From contig VFKJ01000059.1 in NCBI GenBank assembly GCA_009885595.1, positions 1 through 13,317 of the forward strand: DNA of 13,317 nucleotides, in the 5' to 3' direction. Source of the DNA: Myxococcales bacterium. GTDB taxonomy: Bacteria; Myxococcota; Myxococcia; Myxococcales; Myxococcaceae. The notes under the pieces were generated by a model. It worked only from the letters and a program-made list of their open reading frames with translations. It was not told where the DNA came from and did not search any database. The position numbers were made by a program, and so were the translations under genes. Below, piece by piece: positions 1 through 6,620 of the stretch. Numbering within the stretch: position 1 is the first letter of the stretch; each line of letters starts with the position of its first letter.

Positions 1-122
1 GCCATCGCCTCGGAGAGCCGCCTGGGGCTGCGGCGCGCGATCGCCTCCATGCGCGACGCCAGCAGGGCCTCGACGCGGCGCTGCTGAGCCGGCAGCCAGC
101 CTTCGAGCGAGAAGTTCGTCAT
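1..122 (-). CDS. ispA: Polyprenyl (farnesyl/geranylgeranyl) diphosphate synthase, N-terminal fragment
   Basis: Only the first 40 codons are present; the gene runs off the left edge. It starts at ATG (122-120), 11 bases after the xseB stop. The peptide starts MTNFSLEGWLPAQQRRVEAL and ends with RRSPRRLSEAM. That ending matches the 'P-x-RL-x-EAM' stretch that precedes the GGKRLRP block in trans-isoprenyl diphosphate synthases. The family condenses isopentenyl diphosphate onto allylic diphosphates, supplying precursors for quinones and undecaprenyl phosphate. The catalytic DDxxD motifs lie outside the window. The order xseB-ispA (often followed by dxs) is widespread in proteobacteria and is the strongest support. 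Identity as a short-chain synthase is inferred from that context and the short N-terminal match. Confidence 0.72.
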   Translation of the reverse strand, partial: MTNFSLEGWLPAQQRRVEALLASRMEAIARRSPRRLSEAM

Positions 123-133
123 CTTGGGTCGCC

Positions 134-475
134 TCAGAATGGAACGTCGTCGTCGTCCGCGGGGGGAGCGACGGGTTTCTCCACGGCCCTGGCCCTGGCC
201 GCCGGGGGCGGCTTGGGGCTCGCGGCCGGCGCGTCCTGCGCCTCGCTCACCTTGAGCGGCGCGGTCCGGCCGTCCTCGGAAAGCAGCTGCTCGATGCGCT
301 TCTCCGCGTCGCCGAGAATGCCCTCGCCCTGCTTCACCAGGGTGATGCCCTCGGCGAACCGGTCGAGCGACTCTTCGAGCGACAGCTCGCCGCCCTCGAG
401 CGCCTCGACGATCTGCTGCAGCCGGGTCACCACGTCGCCGTACTGCCCGCGCGCTGTGTTCTTTTCCTTCGCCAC
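134..475 (-). CDS. xseB: Exonuclease VII small subunit with SSB-like C-terminal tip
   Basis: Predicted small subunit of exonuclease VII, which with XseA degrades single-stranded DNA to oligonucleotides in the cytoplasm. Residues about 11-68 form the XseB helical-hairpin domain, with the typical run LEGGELSLEESLDRF followed by a helix ending EKRIEQLL. The protein has 113 residues against about 80 in E. coli. The extra 40 are a Pro/Ala-rich linker (74-106) ending in four Asp codons and then V-P-F-stop. That tip closely resembles the DDDIPF end of bacterial SSB. The start is GTG (475-473), preceded by AGGGAG at a six-base spacing. The gap from the xseA stop is 15 bases, so the two subunits are very likely co-transcribed. 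The family assignment is firm; function of the tail is inference. Confidence 0.93.
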   Translation of the reverse strand: MAKEKNTARGQYGDVVTRLQQIVEALEGGELSLEESLDRFAEGITLVKQGEGILGDAEKRIEQLLSEDGRTAPLKVSEAQDAPAASPKPPPAARARAVEKPVAPPADDDDVPF

Positions 476-490
476 GGGGCGCTCCCTACC

Positions 491-2143
491 CTACTTCCCC
501 GCGGGCTTCACCTGCGTCACCTGCGCCTGCACCTCGCCCGCCCCCAGCTTCAGGGTGAGCTGATCGCCCGGGGAAACCTCCTGGGCCTGACGCACGATGC
601 GGCCGTCGGGGAGCGAGACGATGGCGTAGCCGCGGGTGAGCACGGCCAGCGGGCTGAGCGCGTTCAACCGCGCCCCCAGCGAGCGCAGGCGTTCCCGGTC
701 GCGGTGCACCCGGCCGCGCAGGGCGGCGGGGCCCCGCTGCGCCTGGCGAGCGAGGAGCTGCCGCCCCTGCTGGAGCATCGGGCGGGGGGAAGCGTGGGCC
801 AGCGACATGGCGAGGCGGCCGAGCTGATCGCGCTCGGTGCGCAGCTCGCGCTGAAGCAAGGTGACCAGCGAGGTGCGCAGGAAGGCCAGCTGCGCCCGCC
901 GGGTCTGCAGCTGGGCCTGCGGGCGCGCGCGGTGCAGCCGCTGGCTCAAGTCTCTGAGCGCGGTGGAGGCGACCCGCTGCTTGCGGTGCAGCACCGAGCG
1001 CATGCGATCGGCGGCGGTAGAGAGCACCAGGCGCTGGCTGCCCAGCTCGCGGCGCGGCTCACCCAGCTCGTTGCGCAGGCTCTTGAGGGCGGACCGCTCG
1101 CGGAACACCTGCTTCTCCACCGCGCGCTTCAGGCGGGACTTGGCGGTGGCCAGCTGCGCCTCCAGCTCCACCAGCGAAGGGGCGAGCAGCTCGGCAGCGG
1201 CGCTCGGGGTGGGCGCGCGCACGTCGGCGACCAGATCGCACAGGGTGGTGTCGATCTCGTGGCCCACCGCGGAGACCACGGGCACCGTGCATTCCCACAC
1301 CGCGCGCACCACCGGCTCTTCGTTGAAGGTCCACAGATCTTCGCTGCTGCCGCCGCCGCGGGTGACGACGATGACGTCCACGTCCGACTTGCACAGCCAG
1401 CGAATGGCGCGGCGCACCTCGAAGATCGCCCCGTCGCCCTGCATGCGCGCGTCGGCCACCAGCACGCAGAGGCGGGGGTGGCGGCGATGCAGCACCTTGA
1501 GGAAGTCGCGCAGCGCGGCGCCGGTGACGCTGGTGACCACGCCGATCCGCCGAGGCAGGAAGGGGAGCGGGCGGCGGGGCCTGGTGCGCTCTTCTCCGAT
1601 CAGCCCTTCGGCGACGAGCTTCTGCTTGAGCTGCTCGAAGGCCAGCGCCTGCGCCCCGACGCCCTCGGGCTCGATGCGGTTGACGATGAGCGAGTAGCGG
1701 CCCTGCGGCTCGTACACGTCGAGGTTGCCCTCGATGGTGACCGAGAGGCCGTCCTTGAGCTGGAACTTGAGCCGCTGCGCCTGGGTGGCCCACAGCTTCA
1801 CGTCGATCGACGCGCGTTGATCCTTGAGGGCGAAATAGAAGTGCCCGCGCGCGTTCACCCCGCGGAAGTTGGCGATCTCTCCGCGCACCAGCACCCGGCC
1901 GAACTGGGGCTCGAGCAGGTCCTTCACCTGGCCGGTGAGCTGCGAGACCGTCAGCACCTTCGGCGCGGGCCTGGGTTCGAGCTTCCGCCAGGCGGGGGTT
2001 CGCCCCTCGACTCCGCTCGGGGTGACCGGGGGCAGTGCGTTCGGGGTGACCGGGGGCGGCTTCTCCACTGGCGCGGGCTTCTCCACCCGTGCCGGCGGCG
2101 GCGGCGAGGTGCCGAAGAGATCGCGCTGCTTCGGCCCGTTCAA
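491..2143 (-). CDS. xseA: Exonuclease VII large (catalytic) subunit
   Basis: Catalytic subunit of exonuclease VII, 550 residues with the start proposed here. An OB-fold nucleic-acid-binding domain spans about 63-160 (LTVSQLTGQVKDLLE to the YSLIV strand). The catalytic domain follows, with IGVVTSVTGAALRD (200-213), RGGGSSEDLWTFNEE (262-276) and GHEIDTTLCDLVADVRAPTP (294-313). D213, R262, H295 and D298 align by spacing with the E. coli residues reported as essential. A long Arg-rich coiled-coil region and the C-terminal GYAIVSLPDGRIV segment complete the fold. The start chosen is TTG (2143-2141), sharing bases with the TGA stop of the FHA gene (TTGA overlap). A longer frame reaching 2611 encodes only low-complexity Arg/Ala sequence over the FHA gene and is not credible. 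The N-terminal 60 residues are a proline-rich extension absent from E. coli XseA, carrying an inserted repeat. Confidence 0.94.
   Translation of the reverse strand: MNGPKQRDLFGTSPPPPARVEKPAPVEKPPPVTPNALPPVTPSGVEGRTPAWRKLEPRPAPKVLTVSQLTGQVKDLLEPQFGRVLVRGEIANFRGVNARGHFYFALKDQRASIDVKLWATQAQRLKFQLKDGLSVTIEGNLDVYEPQGRYSLIVNRIEPEGVGAQALAFEQLKQKLVAEGLIGEERTRPRRPLPFLPRRIGVVTSVTGAALRDFLKVLHRRHPRLCVLVADARMQGDGAIFEVRRAIRWLCKSDVDVIVVTRGGGSSEDLWTFNEEPVVRAVWECTVPVVSAVGHEIDTTLCDLVADVRAPTPSAAAELLAPSLVELEAQLATAKSRLKRAVEKQVFRERSALKSLRNELGEPRRELGSQRLVLSTAADRMRSVLHRKQRVASTALRDLSQRLHRARPQAQLQTRRAQLAFLRTSLVTLLQRELRTERDQLGRLAMSLAHASPRPMLQQGRQLLARQAQRGPAALRGRVHRDRERLRSLGARLNALSPLAVLTRGYAIVSLPDGRIVRQAQEVSPGDQLTLKLGAGEVQAQVTQVKPAGK
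2002..2057. repeat. Palindromic dispersed-type repeat in the XseA linker, with a partial second copy
   Basis: The plus strand reads CCCCTCGACTCCGCTCGGGG at 2003-2022, which can fold with outer CCCC/GGGG arms and an inner GA/TC pair. An exact 17-base direct repeat, TCGGGGTGACCGGGGGC, occurs at 2017-2033 and 2041-2057. On the coding strand it is read in frame as PPVTP twice, then SGVEGR. Peptides of the type VTxSGVEG are commonly seen where this kind of short palindromic repeat has entered a coding region; that is recalled knowledge, not a search. It sits in the non-conserved linker before the OB fold, where an insertion would be tolerated. Confidence 0.6.
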
Positions 2144-3918
2144 TTTCTCTGGAGCTCGGCGACCCGCGACTTGGCCTTCTGGTGCGTCTCGTCGTCGGGA
2201 GGAGTCATGTTCATCACGTCCTTGAACAGACGGATGGCCTCGTCGGGGCTCGACTCGCGCAGCTGGTAACCGCGCAGGTACGCTTCCCGCGCCTGGCTGC
2301 GGCCTTCGTTGATGAGCGCCTGCGCGCCCACGTGCCCGGAGTCGGCCTGCTGCACCTTGCGCGCGAGCTCGATGGCGCGGGGCCAGTTGCCGGTGGTCTT
2401 CGCCTGGCTGGCCTTCACGAAGAGCTTCGAGACCAGCTGCGTGCGCACGGGCCGCGAGAGCTCGCTCGACTGGCCGCCGGCGATCTTCTTGTCGAGATCG
2501 TAGAGCGCGATCAGCTCGTTCTCGCTGAGCTCTTCCAGGCGCTTGGACTTGGCCTCGAAGTCCTTGATGTTGGCCTCGAAGGTGCGGCACTGGGCGAACT
2601 TGTTGGCGCACGCCTGGGCGAGCGAGAGCGCACCCGAGGAATCACCGTTCTTGAAGCGCTGGCTGACCTCGAGCCACGGGGTGTCCGGCGGCGGGGGCGC
2701 CACGGTGGGGTTCTTGATCCGGTAGATCGAGGTCTCGGCGGTCTTCTTGAGCTCGGACGCCTCGCGGTCGTCGACCCGCACCTGCAGGATGTCTTCGCAC
2801 AGGGCCTTGAGCTGCTCCATCTTCGCCAGGTCGCTGGCGAAGGCGAGCAGCCCGCGGGCCTCGGCCATCTTCTCGGTGGCCTTGGCGTCGAGCGCGTCCT
2901 TCGCGGTGCGCAGGGCCGCTTCCTGGGTGGTGGTCTTCACCCTGGCCAGTTCGCCGGCGGCCCTGCCCAGCTCGCCCTTCGCGATCGCCTCGTTGGCGGA
3001 GGCGAGCAGCGACTGGTTGGGGATCTCCGCGTCGGCGATCTTCAGGTAGTTCTCGACCTGCCGGCTCTCGTAGTCGGGGTCCTCCGCCTGCATCTCCTCG
3101 AGCCTGGCCTTCGCCTCGGCCCACTTGCCCTGGCGCACCAGCCCCTTGGCCTCCTTGAAGAGGTCGGCCATGGCGGCGAGGTGCTCGCGGCCCTGCATCT
3201 CGGCCGCGCGGCGGGCGAGCTGGCGCTTGTTGTCGATGGCCTTCCAACCGACCAGCAGCGCCATGATCAGCACCAGCGAACCGCCGACGATGAGGAAGAT
3301 CTTCCGGCGCTTCTTCTTCGCCTCTTCGGGATCCTCCGCCATGCGCGAGGTGCGCACGGGGCGCCCCCGGCCCGTCGAGCGCTCGATCGCGCCGCCCCCG
3401 GTCCGCGCGGTCCGCACCGGAGGCCGGCGCGAGCCACCGCTGGGCCGCTCCTCGGCGGCCTCACCGGCTGAGGCCGACCCGCCGCCGGCACCGGAGTAGC
3501 GCAGCTCGGTGTCGCCCAGGGTGATCACGTCGCCGTCGCTCAAGGTGGTCTCGTCTGCGACCGCCTCGCCGTTGAGCATGGTGCCGTTGCCCGAGCCCAG
3601 ATCGCTCACCGCCCAGCCCTCGGCGGTCTTGCGCACCAGGGCGTGCTTGCGGCTGACCGAGGTGTCGGGAATGGAGACCGGGTTGTCCGCCGCCCGGCCG
3701 ATCACCAGCTCGTCACCTTCCAGCGCGAACTCCTGGCCCGACGCGGGGCCGGACTGGGCGATCAGCTTCGAGATGGCAGGCGCGGGCCTGGGCCTCGCAG
3801 GCGCAGGGCGCGCGGCAGGCACGGCGCCGGTCCGGCGCGGCACACCGGCGGCCGCAGTGCCGGTGGCGCTGCTCGGCCTGCGCGGAGGCGGCTGTTTTCC
3901 AGAAGGAGGAGGAGGCAT
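2140..3918 (-). CDS. FHA-domain membrane protein with TPR-like C-terminal half, Tad-locus associated
   Basis: A 592-residue protein. Residues 1-48 are Pro/Ala/Arg-rich. An FHA phosphothreonine-binding domain follows at about 49-143, with the conserved residues visible: G74-R75, S89-R-K-H92 and S109-G-N111-G-T. Residues 144-200 are a Ser/Gly/Arg-rich linker. A basic stop-transfer stretch KKKRRK and a hydrophobic helix (207-226) form a single membrane segment, placing the FHA domain in the cytoplasm and the rest outside. From 240 to the end there are helical TPR-like units, for example LFKEAKGLVRQGKWAEAKAR and the last about 100 residues. ATG (3918-3916) overlaps the tadC TAA by one base (TAATG), so it is probably translationally coupled to the pilus genes. 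A role as phospho-dependent scaffold for the Tad machine is inference; no Ser/Thr kinase is in the window. Confidence 0.85.
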   Translation of the reverse strand: MPPPPSGKQPPPRRPSSATGTAAAGVPRRTGAVPAARPAPARPRPAPAISKLIAQSGPASGQEFALEGDELVIGRAADNPVSIPDTSVSRKHALVRKTAEGWAVSDLGSGNGTMLNGEAVADETTLSDGDVITLGDTELRYSGAGGGSASAGEAAEERPSGGSRRPPVRTARTGGGAIERSTGRGRPVRTSRMAEDPEEAKKKRRKIFLIVGGSLVLIMALLVGWKAIDNKRQLARRAAEMQGREHLAAMADLFKEAKGLVRQGKWAEAKARLEEMQAEDPDYESRQVENYLKIADAEIPNQSLLASANEAIAKGELGRAAGELARVKTTTQEAALRTAKDALDAKATEKMAEARGLLAFASDLAKMEQLKALCEDILQVRVDDREASELKKTAETSIYRIKNPTVAPPPPDTPWLEVSQRFKNGDSSGALSLAQACANKFAQCRTFEANIKDFEAKSKRLEELSENELIALYDLDKKIAGGQSSELSRPVRTQLVSKLFVKASQAKTTGNWPRAIELARKVQQADSGHVGAQALINEGRSQAREAYLRGYQLRESSPDEAIRLFKDVMNMTPPDDETHQKAKSRVAELQRN

Positions 3919-4808
3919 TACCCGGCGGCGCCCCCGTACATGAAGGCGAAGACGATGGGTCCGAACAGCACCATGAAGACGGTGGGGAAGATGCAGGCGA
4001 TCAGCGGGAAGAGCATCTTCACCGGCGCCTCGTTGGCGAGCTTCTCGGCGCGCTGGGTGCGCTCGATGCGCAGCTGCGTCGACTGAATGCGCAGCACCTT
4101 GCCGAGGCTGGTGCCCATCTTGTCGGCCTGGATGAGGGCGGTGACGAACTGGCTGAGCGCCGGAAGGTCGACGCGCGCGATCATGCCCTTGAGGGCCTCT
4201 TCACGCGTCTTGCCCATCTTCAGCTGCTTGAGCACCAGCGCCAGCTCTTCGCGCAGCGGGCCCGCCTTGCCCTTCTCCACCACCTTCGCCAGCGCGGCGG
4301 TGAAGTCGAGGCCGGCTTCGACGGAGAGCGTGAGGAGGTCCAGGTTGAACGGCAGCGCGCGGCTGATCTGCAGGTGGCGCTTGCTGACCTGATCGTTGAC
4401 CCAGATGAGCGGGTAGAAGAGGCCGATCAACGCCACCACCAGCGACCAGGCGAGGTTGAAGTCGATCGCGTTCATCAGCACGAGCCCGAACAGCAGCCCG
4501 CAGGCAAACCCGATCTCCTGCAGCGCCATGATGTCTTCGGGCTTGTAGGTCTTGGGCTCGCCGGCCTTGATCAGGCTGCGGCGCATCTTGTCTTCGTAGC
4601 CCGGCCACATGAACCGTCGGTTGATGACGCCCAGCTTGCGCACCACCACCGAGCCCGCGCCGGCCACGCCACCGGCCGACTCTTCCTTCACCTCGACGAG
4701 GAACGGGGAGACGACGTTCGACACGCCGAGGCCCGCCATGCCGAGGGCGCCCGCGAAGAGCACCGCGGCCACCCCCATCAGCACCGTGACCCAGAGTTCA
4801 GCAGGCAT
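3918..4808 (-). CDS. tadC: Tad pilus inner-membrane platform protein TadC
   Basis: A 296-residue member of the type II secretion F family. TadB and TadC together form the inner-membrane platform on which the TadA ATPase acts to assemble Flp pili. Hydrophobic helices lie at about 7-29, 94-113, 118-137 and 263-290. The T2SSF domain occupies about 153-280, with the typical PFNLDLLTLSVEAGLDFTAA entry helix (153-172) and QADKMGTSLGKVLRIQS (227-243). The second half fits TadC better than TadB, and it lies downstream of a clear tadB as in other Tad loci. The start ATG (4808-4806) is preceded by GAGGGA (4819-4814) that overlaps the tadB TGA, so ribosomes ending tadB are placed to reinitiate here. Confidence 0.9.
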   Translation of the reverse strand: MPAELWVTVLMGVAAVLFAGALGMAGLGVSNVVSPFLVEVKEESAGGVAGAGSVVVRKLGVINRRFMWPGYEDKMRRSLIKAGEPKTYKPEDIMALQEIGFACGLLFGLVLMNAIDFNLAWSLVVALIGLFYPLIWVNDQVSKRHLQISRALPFNLDLLTLSVEAGLDFTAALAKVVEKGKAGPLREELALVLKQLKMGKTREEALKGMIARVDLPALSQFVTALIQADKMGTSLGKVLRIQSTQLRIERTQRAEKLANEAPVKMLFPLIACIFPTVFMVLFGPIVFAFMYGGAAG

Positions 4809-4817
4809 CGTCGTCCC

Positions 4818-5663
4818 TCAAATGTCGATGTTCGTGATCCGGCGGATGATGAGCACGCCCATGATCTCCATGACCATGATCGTGAAGACGAGGACGTAGC
4901 CGAAGATGTGATCGAGCATCGGCTGCATCAGGTCGGGGCGCATGTAGTTGAGCACCACGCCCAAGATCAGCGGCATCGCTGACACCACCCAGCCCTGCAG
5001 CTTGCCCTGCGCGGTCAGCGCGTCGATCTTGCCCTCGAGGCGGAACCGCTCGCGGATGGTGGTGCTGAGCGTCTCGTACATCTCGGCCATGTTGCCGCCC
5101 AGCTGCCGGCTGATGTTGGTGGCGGTCGAGACCAGCTCGAGGTCGTCGCTGCCCACCCGCTTGCTCATGTTGTTGAGCGCCTCTTCGATCGGCACGCCCA
5201 GCTTCGCTTCCTTCACGAACAGGCCGAACTCCTGCTGCAGCGGCGGCATCGAGTCTTTGGAGATCTGCTCGATCGACTGCTGGAAGGTGAGGCCGGCCTT
5301 GAAGGCGTTGGCCATCGCCTGGAGCGCGTCGACCAGCTGGGTGTTGAACTTCTTGATGCGCTTCACCCGGTAGTGCTTGACCATCATCATCGGCAGGAAG
5401 AAGCCGAAGATGAACGCGCCGATGGCCACCAGCGGGTTGATCAGCAGGTACGAGAAGCCGCCCAGCACGATCATCGAGGCGATGTTCAGCACCAGCATCT
5501 GCCGCGGGTCGATGAACAGGAACATGTCGCTCAGGTCGTTCATCGACTTGACGATGTAGCGTTCCTGGTAGGTCTCGTAGGCCTTCCCCAGGACGCCCAT
5601 CACGACCAGCGTGAGGAAGAACGTTCCTCCGCCCAACAGCAGACTGGCGATCGCGGCGAACAT
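4818..5663 (-). CDS. tadB: Tad pilus inner-membrane platform protein TadB
   Basis: A 281-residue T2SSF-family protein, partner of TadC in the Flp/Tad pilus inner-membrane platform. Membrane helices are predicted at about 4-26, 55-74, 77-95, 225-240 and 252-273. The T2SSF domain spans about 108-236: QLVDALQAMANAFKAGLTF (109-127), then IEEALNNMSKRVGSDDLELV and RQLGGNMAEMYETLSTTIRE (186-205). The last is the hallmark TadB segment. The ATG start lies six bases after the cpaB stop; the upstream Shine-Dalgarno is weak, so expression probably depends on cpaB translation. Length and helix arrangement are ordinary for the family. No TadA/CpaF ATPase gene accompanies it here. Confidence 0.92.
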   Translation of the reverse strand: MFAAIASLLLGGGTFFLTLVVMGVLGKAYETYQERYIVKSMNDLSDMFLFIDPRQMLVLNIASMIVLGGFSYLLINPLVAIGAFIFGFFLPMMMVKHYRVKRIKKFNTQLVDALQAMANAFKAGLTFQQSIEQISKDSMPPLQQEFGLFVKEAKLGVPIEEALNNMSKRVGSDDLELVSTATNISRQLGGNMAEMYETLSTTIRERFRLEGKIDALTAQGKLQGWVVSAMPLILGVVLNYMRPDLMQPMLDHIFGYVLVFTIMVMEIMGVLIIRRITNIDI

Positions 5664-5669
5664 GGCGGC

Positions 5670-6491
5670 TTATTCCGGGTGAGCGTCGCCGCGGGTGTCG
5701 CTGGCAGCGGCGCCGCGGATGACCTGGATGGTGTTGAAGCGCTTCTGCTGCAGCACCTTGGTGCGCTCACCGGAGAGCAGCGTGCTGATGGTGGCGCGGC
5801 CGCGTTCCTCGAGCACGTCGATGTCCTCTTCGTTGCGCAGGGAGAGGGTGAGGTTGCCGAGCTCCTGGCTGAGCACCAGGATCTCCGCCTCTTCCGGAAT
5901 GACCAGCAGCGAGACGTGGCCGTAGGCGCGCTCGTTCTCGGGGATGAGGTTGATGTTGGTGGTGCCGGTGATCTTGCCGGTGGCGAGGATGATCACGTTC
6001 TGCAGCAAGGTGACGGCGACCTGCTCGTTGGTGGTGGGGTCCTTGAAGGTGCCGATGATGTCGACGTGATCGTTGGGGCGCACCCAGCCGCCGACGGCGG
6101 TGGTGGACTTCGCCTCGATGGTGATGGCGCGCGCCTTCTTCTGCACCTTGGTGGAGAGGCGCTCGGCGGCCTTGGTGGTCTCGAACTGGCTCCACAAGAG
6201 CGGGTCACCGGCCTGCAGCGCCACCAGCACCTTCTGGTTGACGATGTAGCTGGCGGAGTCGGGCTTCACGACCGACGAGGTCACGAACTGCTCGGGGATC
6301 GAGCGCTGGCTGATCATCTCCATCGTCACCACCGTGCCTTCGGAGATGTCGACCGCGGAGACGACCACGGGCACCAGGTTCCATCCCTTGCGCACGTCAC
6401 TTCGCTGTTTCTGAATGGCCGAGAACGACACGCCGAAGCCAACGACGAAGAGGACGATGGCGACGATGAGTGGGGCTTTTCCCTTGAGCAT
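5670..6491 (-). CDS. cpaB: Flp pilus assembly protein CpaB/RcpC
   Basis: A 273-residue periplasmic protein of the Tad system, thought to act with the outer-membrane secretin. One N-terminal membrane helix (about 7-26) anchors it. A SAF-type domain follows at about 39-103 (VPVVVSAVDISEGTVVTMEM), then the RcpC domain at about 119-225 with the family signature RPNDHVDIIGTF (138-149). The last 45 residues are charged and probably disordered. The start ATG is 6491-6489, with GGAGA about ten bases upstream. It is the first gene after a 129-base gap that carries a candidate promoter, and it leads the series cpaB-tadB-tadC-FHA-xseA-xseB-ispA. The secretin CpaC that usually follows CpaB is missing. 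Confidence 0.9.
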   Translation of the reverse strand: MLKGKAPLIVAIVLFVVGFGVSFSAIQKQRSDVRKGWNLVPVVVSAVDISEGTVVTMEMISQRSIPEQFVTSSVVKPDSASYIVNQKVLVALQAGDPLLWSQFETTKAAERLSTKVQKKARAITIEAKSTTAVGGWVRPNDHVDIIGTFKDPTTNEQVAVTLLQNVIILATGKITGTTNINLIPENERAYGHVSLLVIPEEAEILVLSQELGNLTLSLRNEEDIDVLEERGRATISTLLSGERTKVLQQKRFNTIQVIRGAAASDTRGDAHPE

Positions 6492-6557
6492 GCGTACAGG
6501 TCTCCGGAATGCGACAAACTGCCGTGCGCGACCAAAAAAGCGCGAAAAGTCAGGTGG

Positions 6558-6588
6558 ATGCTACCAGAGCCGGTGAGCCGGCTGTCAA
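6558..6588 (-). promoter_or_regulatory. Candidate sigma-70-type promoter for the cpaB operon
   Basis: On the minus strand an exact TTGACA (-35, 6588-6583) is followed 19 bases later by TAGCAT (-10 candidate, 6563-6558). This lies inside the 129-base gap before cpaB and would give a leader of roughly 60 bases ahead of the ATG at 6491. The -35 is a perfect match to the housekeeping consensus and stands out in this GC-rich sequence; the 19-base spacer is longer than ideal and the -10 is imperfect. A dyad fills the spacer (separate entry). Confidence 0.4.
6568..6583. promoter_or_regulatory. Inverted repeat inside the candidate cpaB promoter spacer
   Basis: On the plus strand AGCCGG, then TGAG, then CCGGCT forms a perfect 6-base dyad. 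It falls between the candidate -35 and -10 of the cpaB promoter, the position of a typical repressor operator. It could instead form a small RNA hairpin after the prepilin-like gene, but no T-tract follows it directly, so an intrinsic terminator is less likely. Confidence 0.4.
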
Positions 6589-6620
6589 AGGATTGGGACG
6601 TGCGGACGGACGGGGACCGC

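Noticed and set aside
704..2269. A long plus-strand open frame opposite xseA
   Set aside because: The minus strand contains all conserved XseA motifs; the plus translation is low-complexity.
2144..2611. An N-terminal extension of XseA upstream of the TTG
   Set aside because: It overlaps the conserved TPR-like end of the FHA gene, and its sequence is Arg/Ala noise; the TTGA overlap gives a natural start.
6568..6583. An intrinsic terminator after the prepilin-like gene
   Set aside because: The hairpin is short and not followed directly by a T-run on the minus strand; an operator-like dyad fits its position better.
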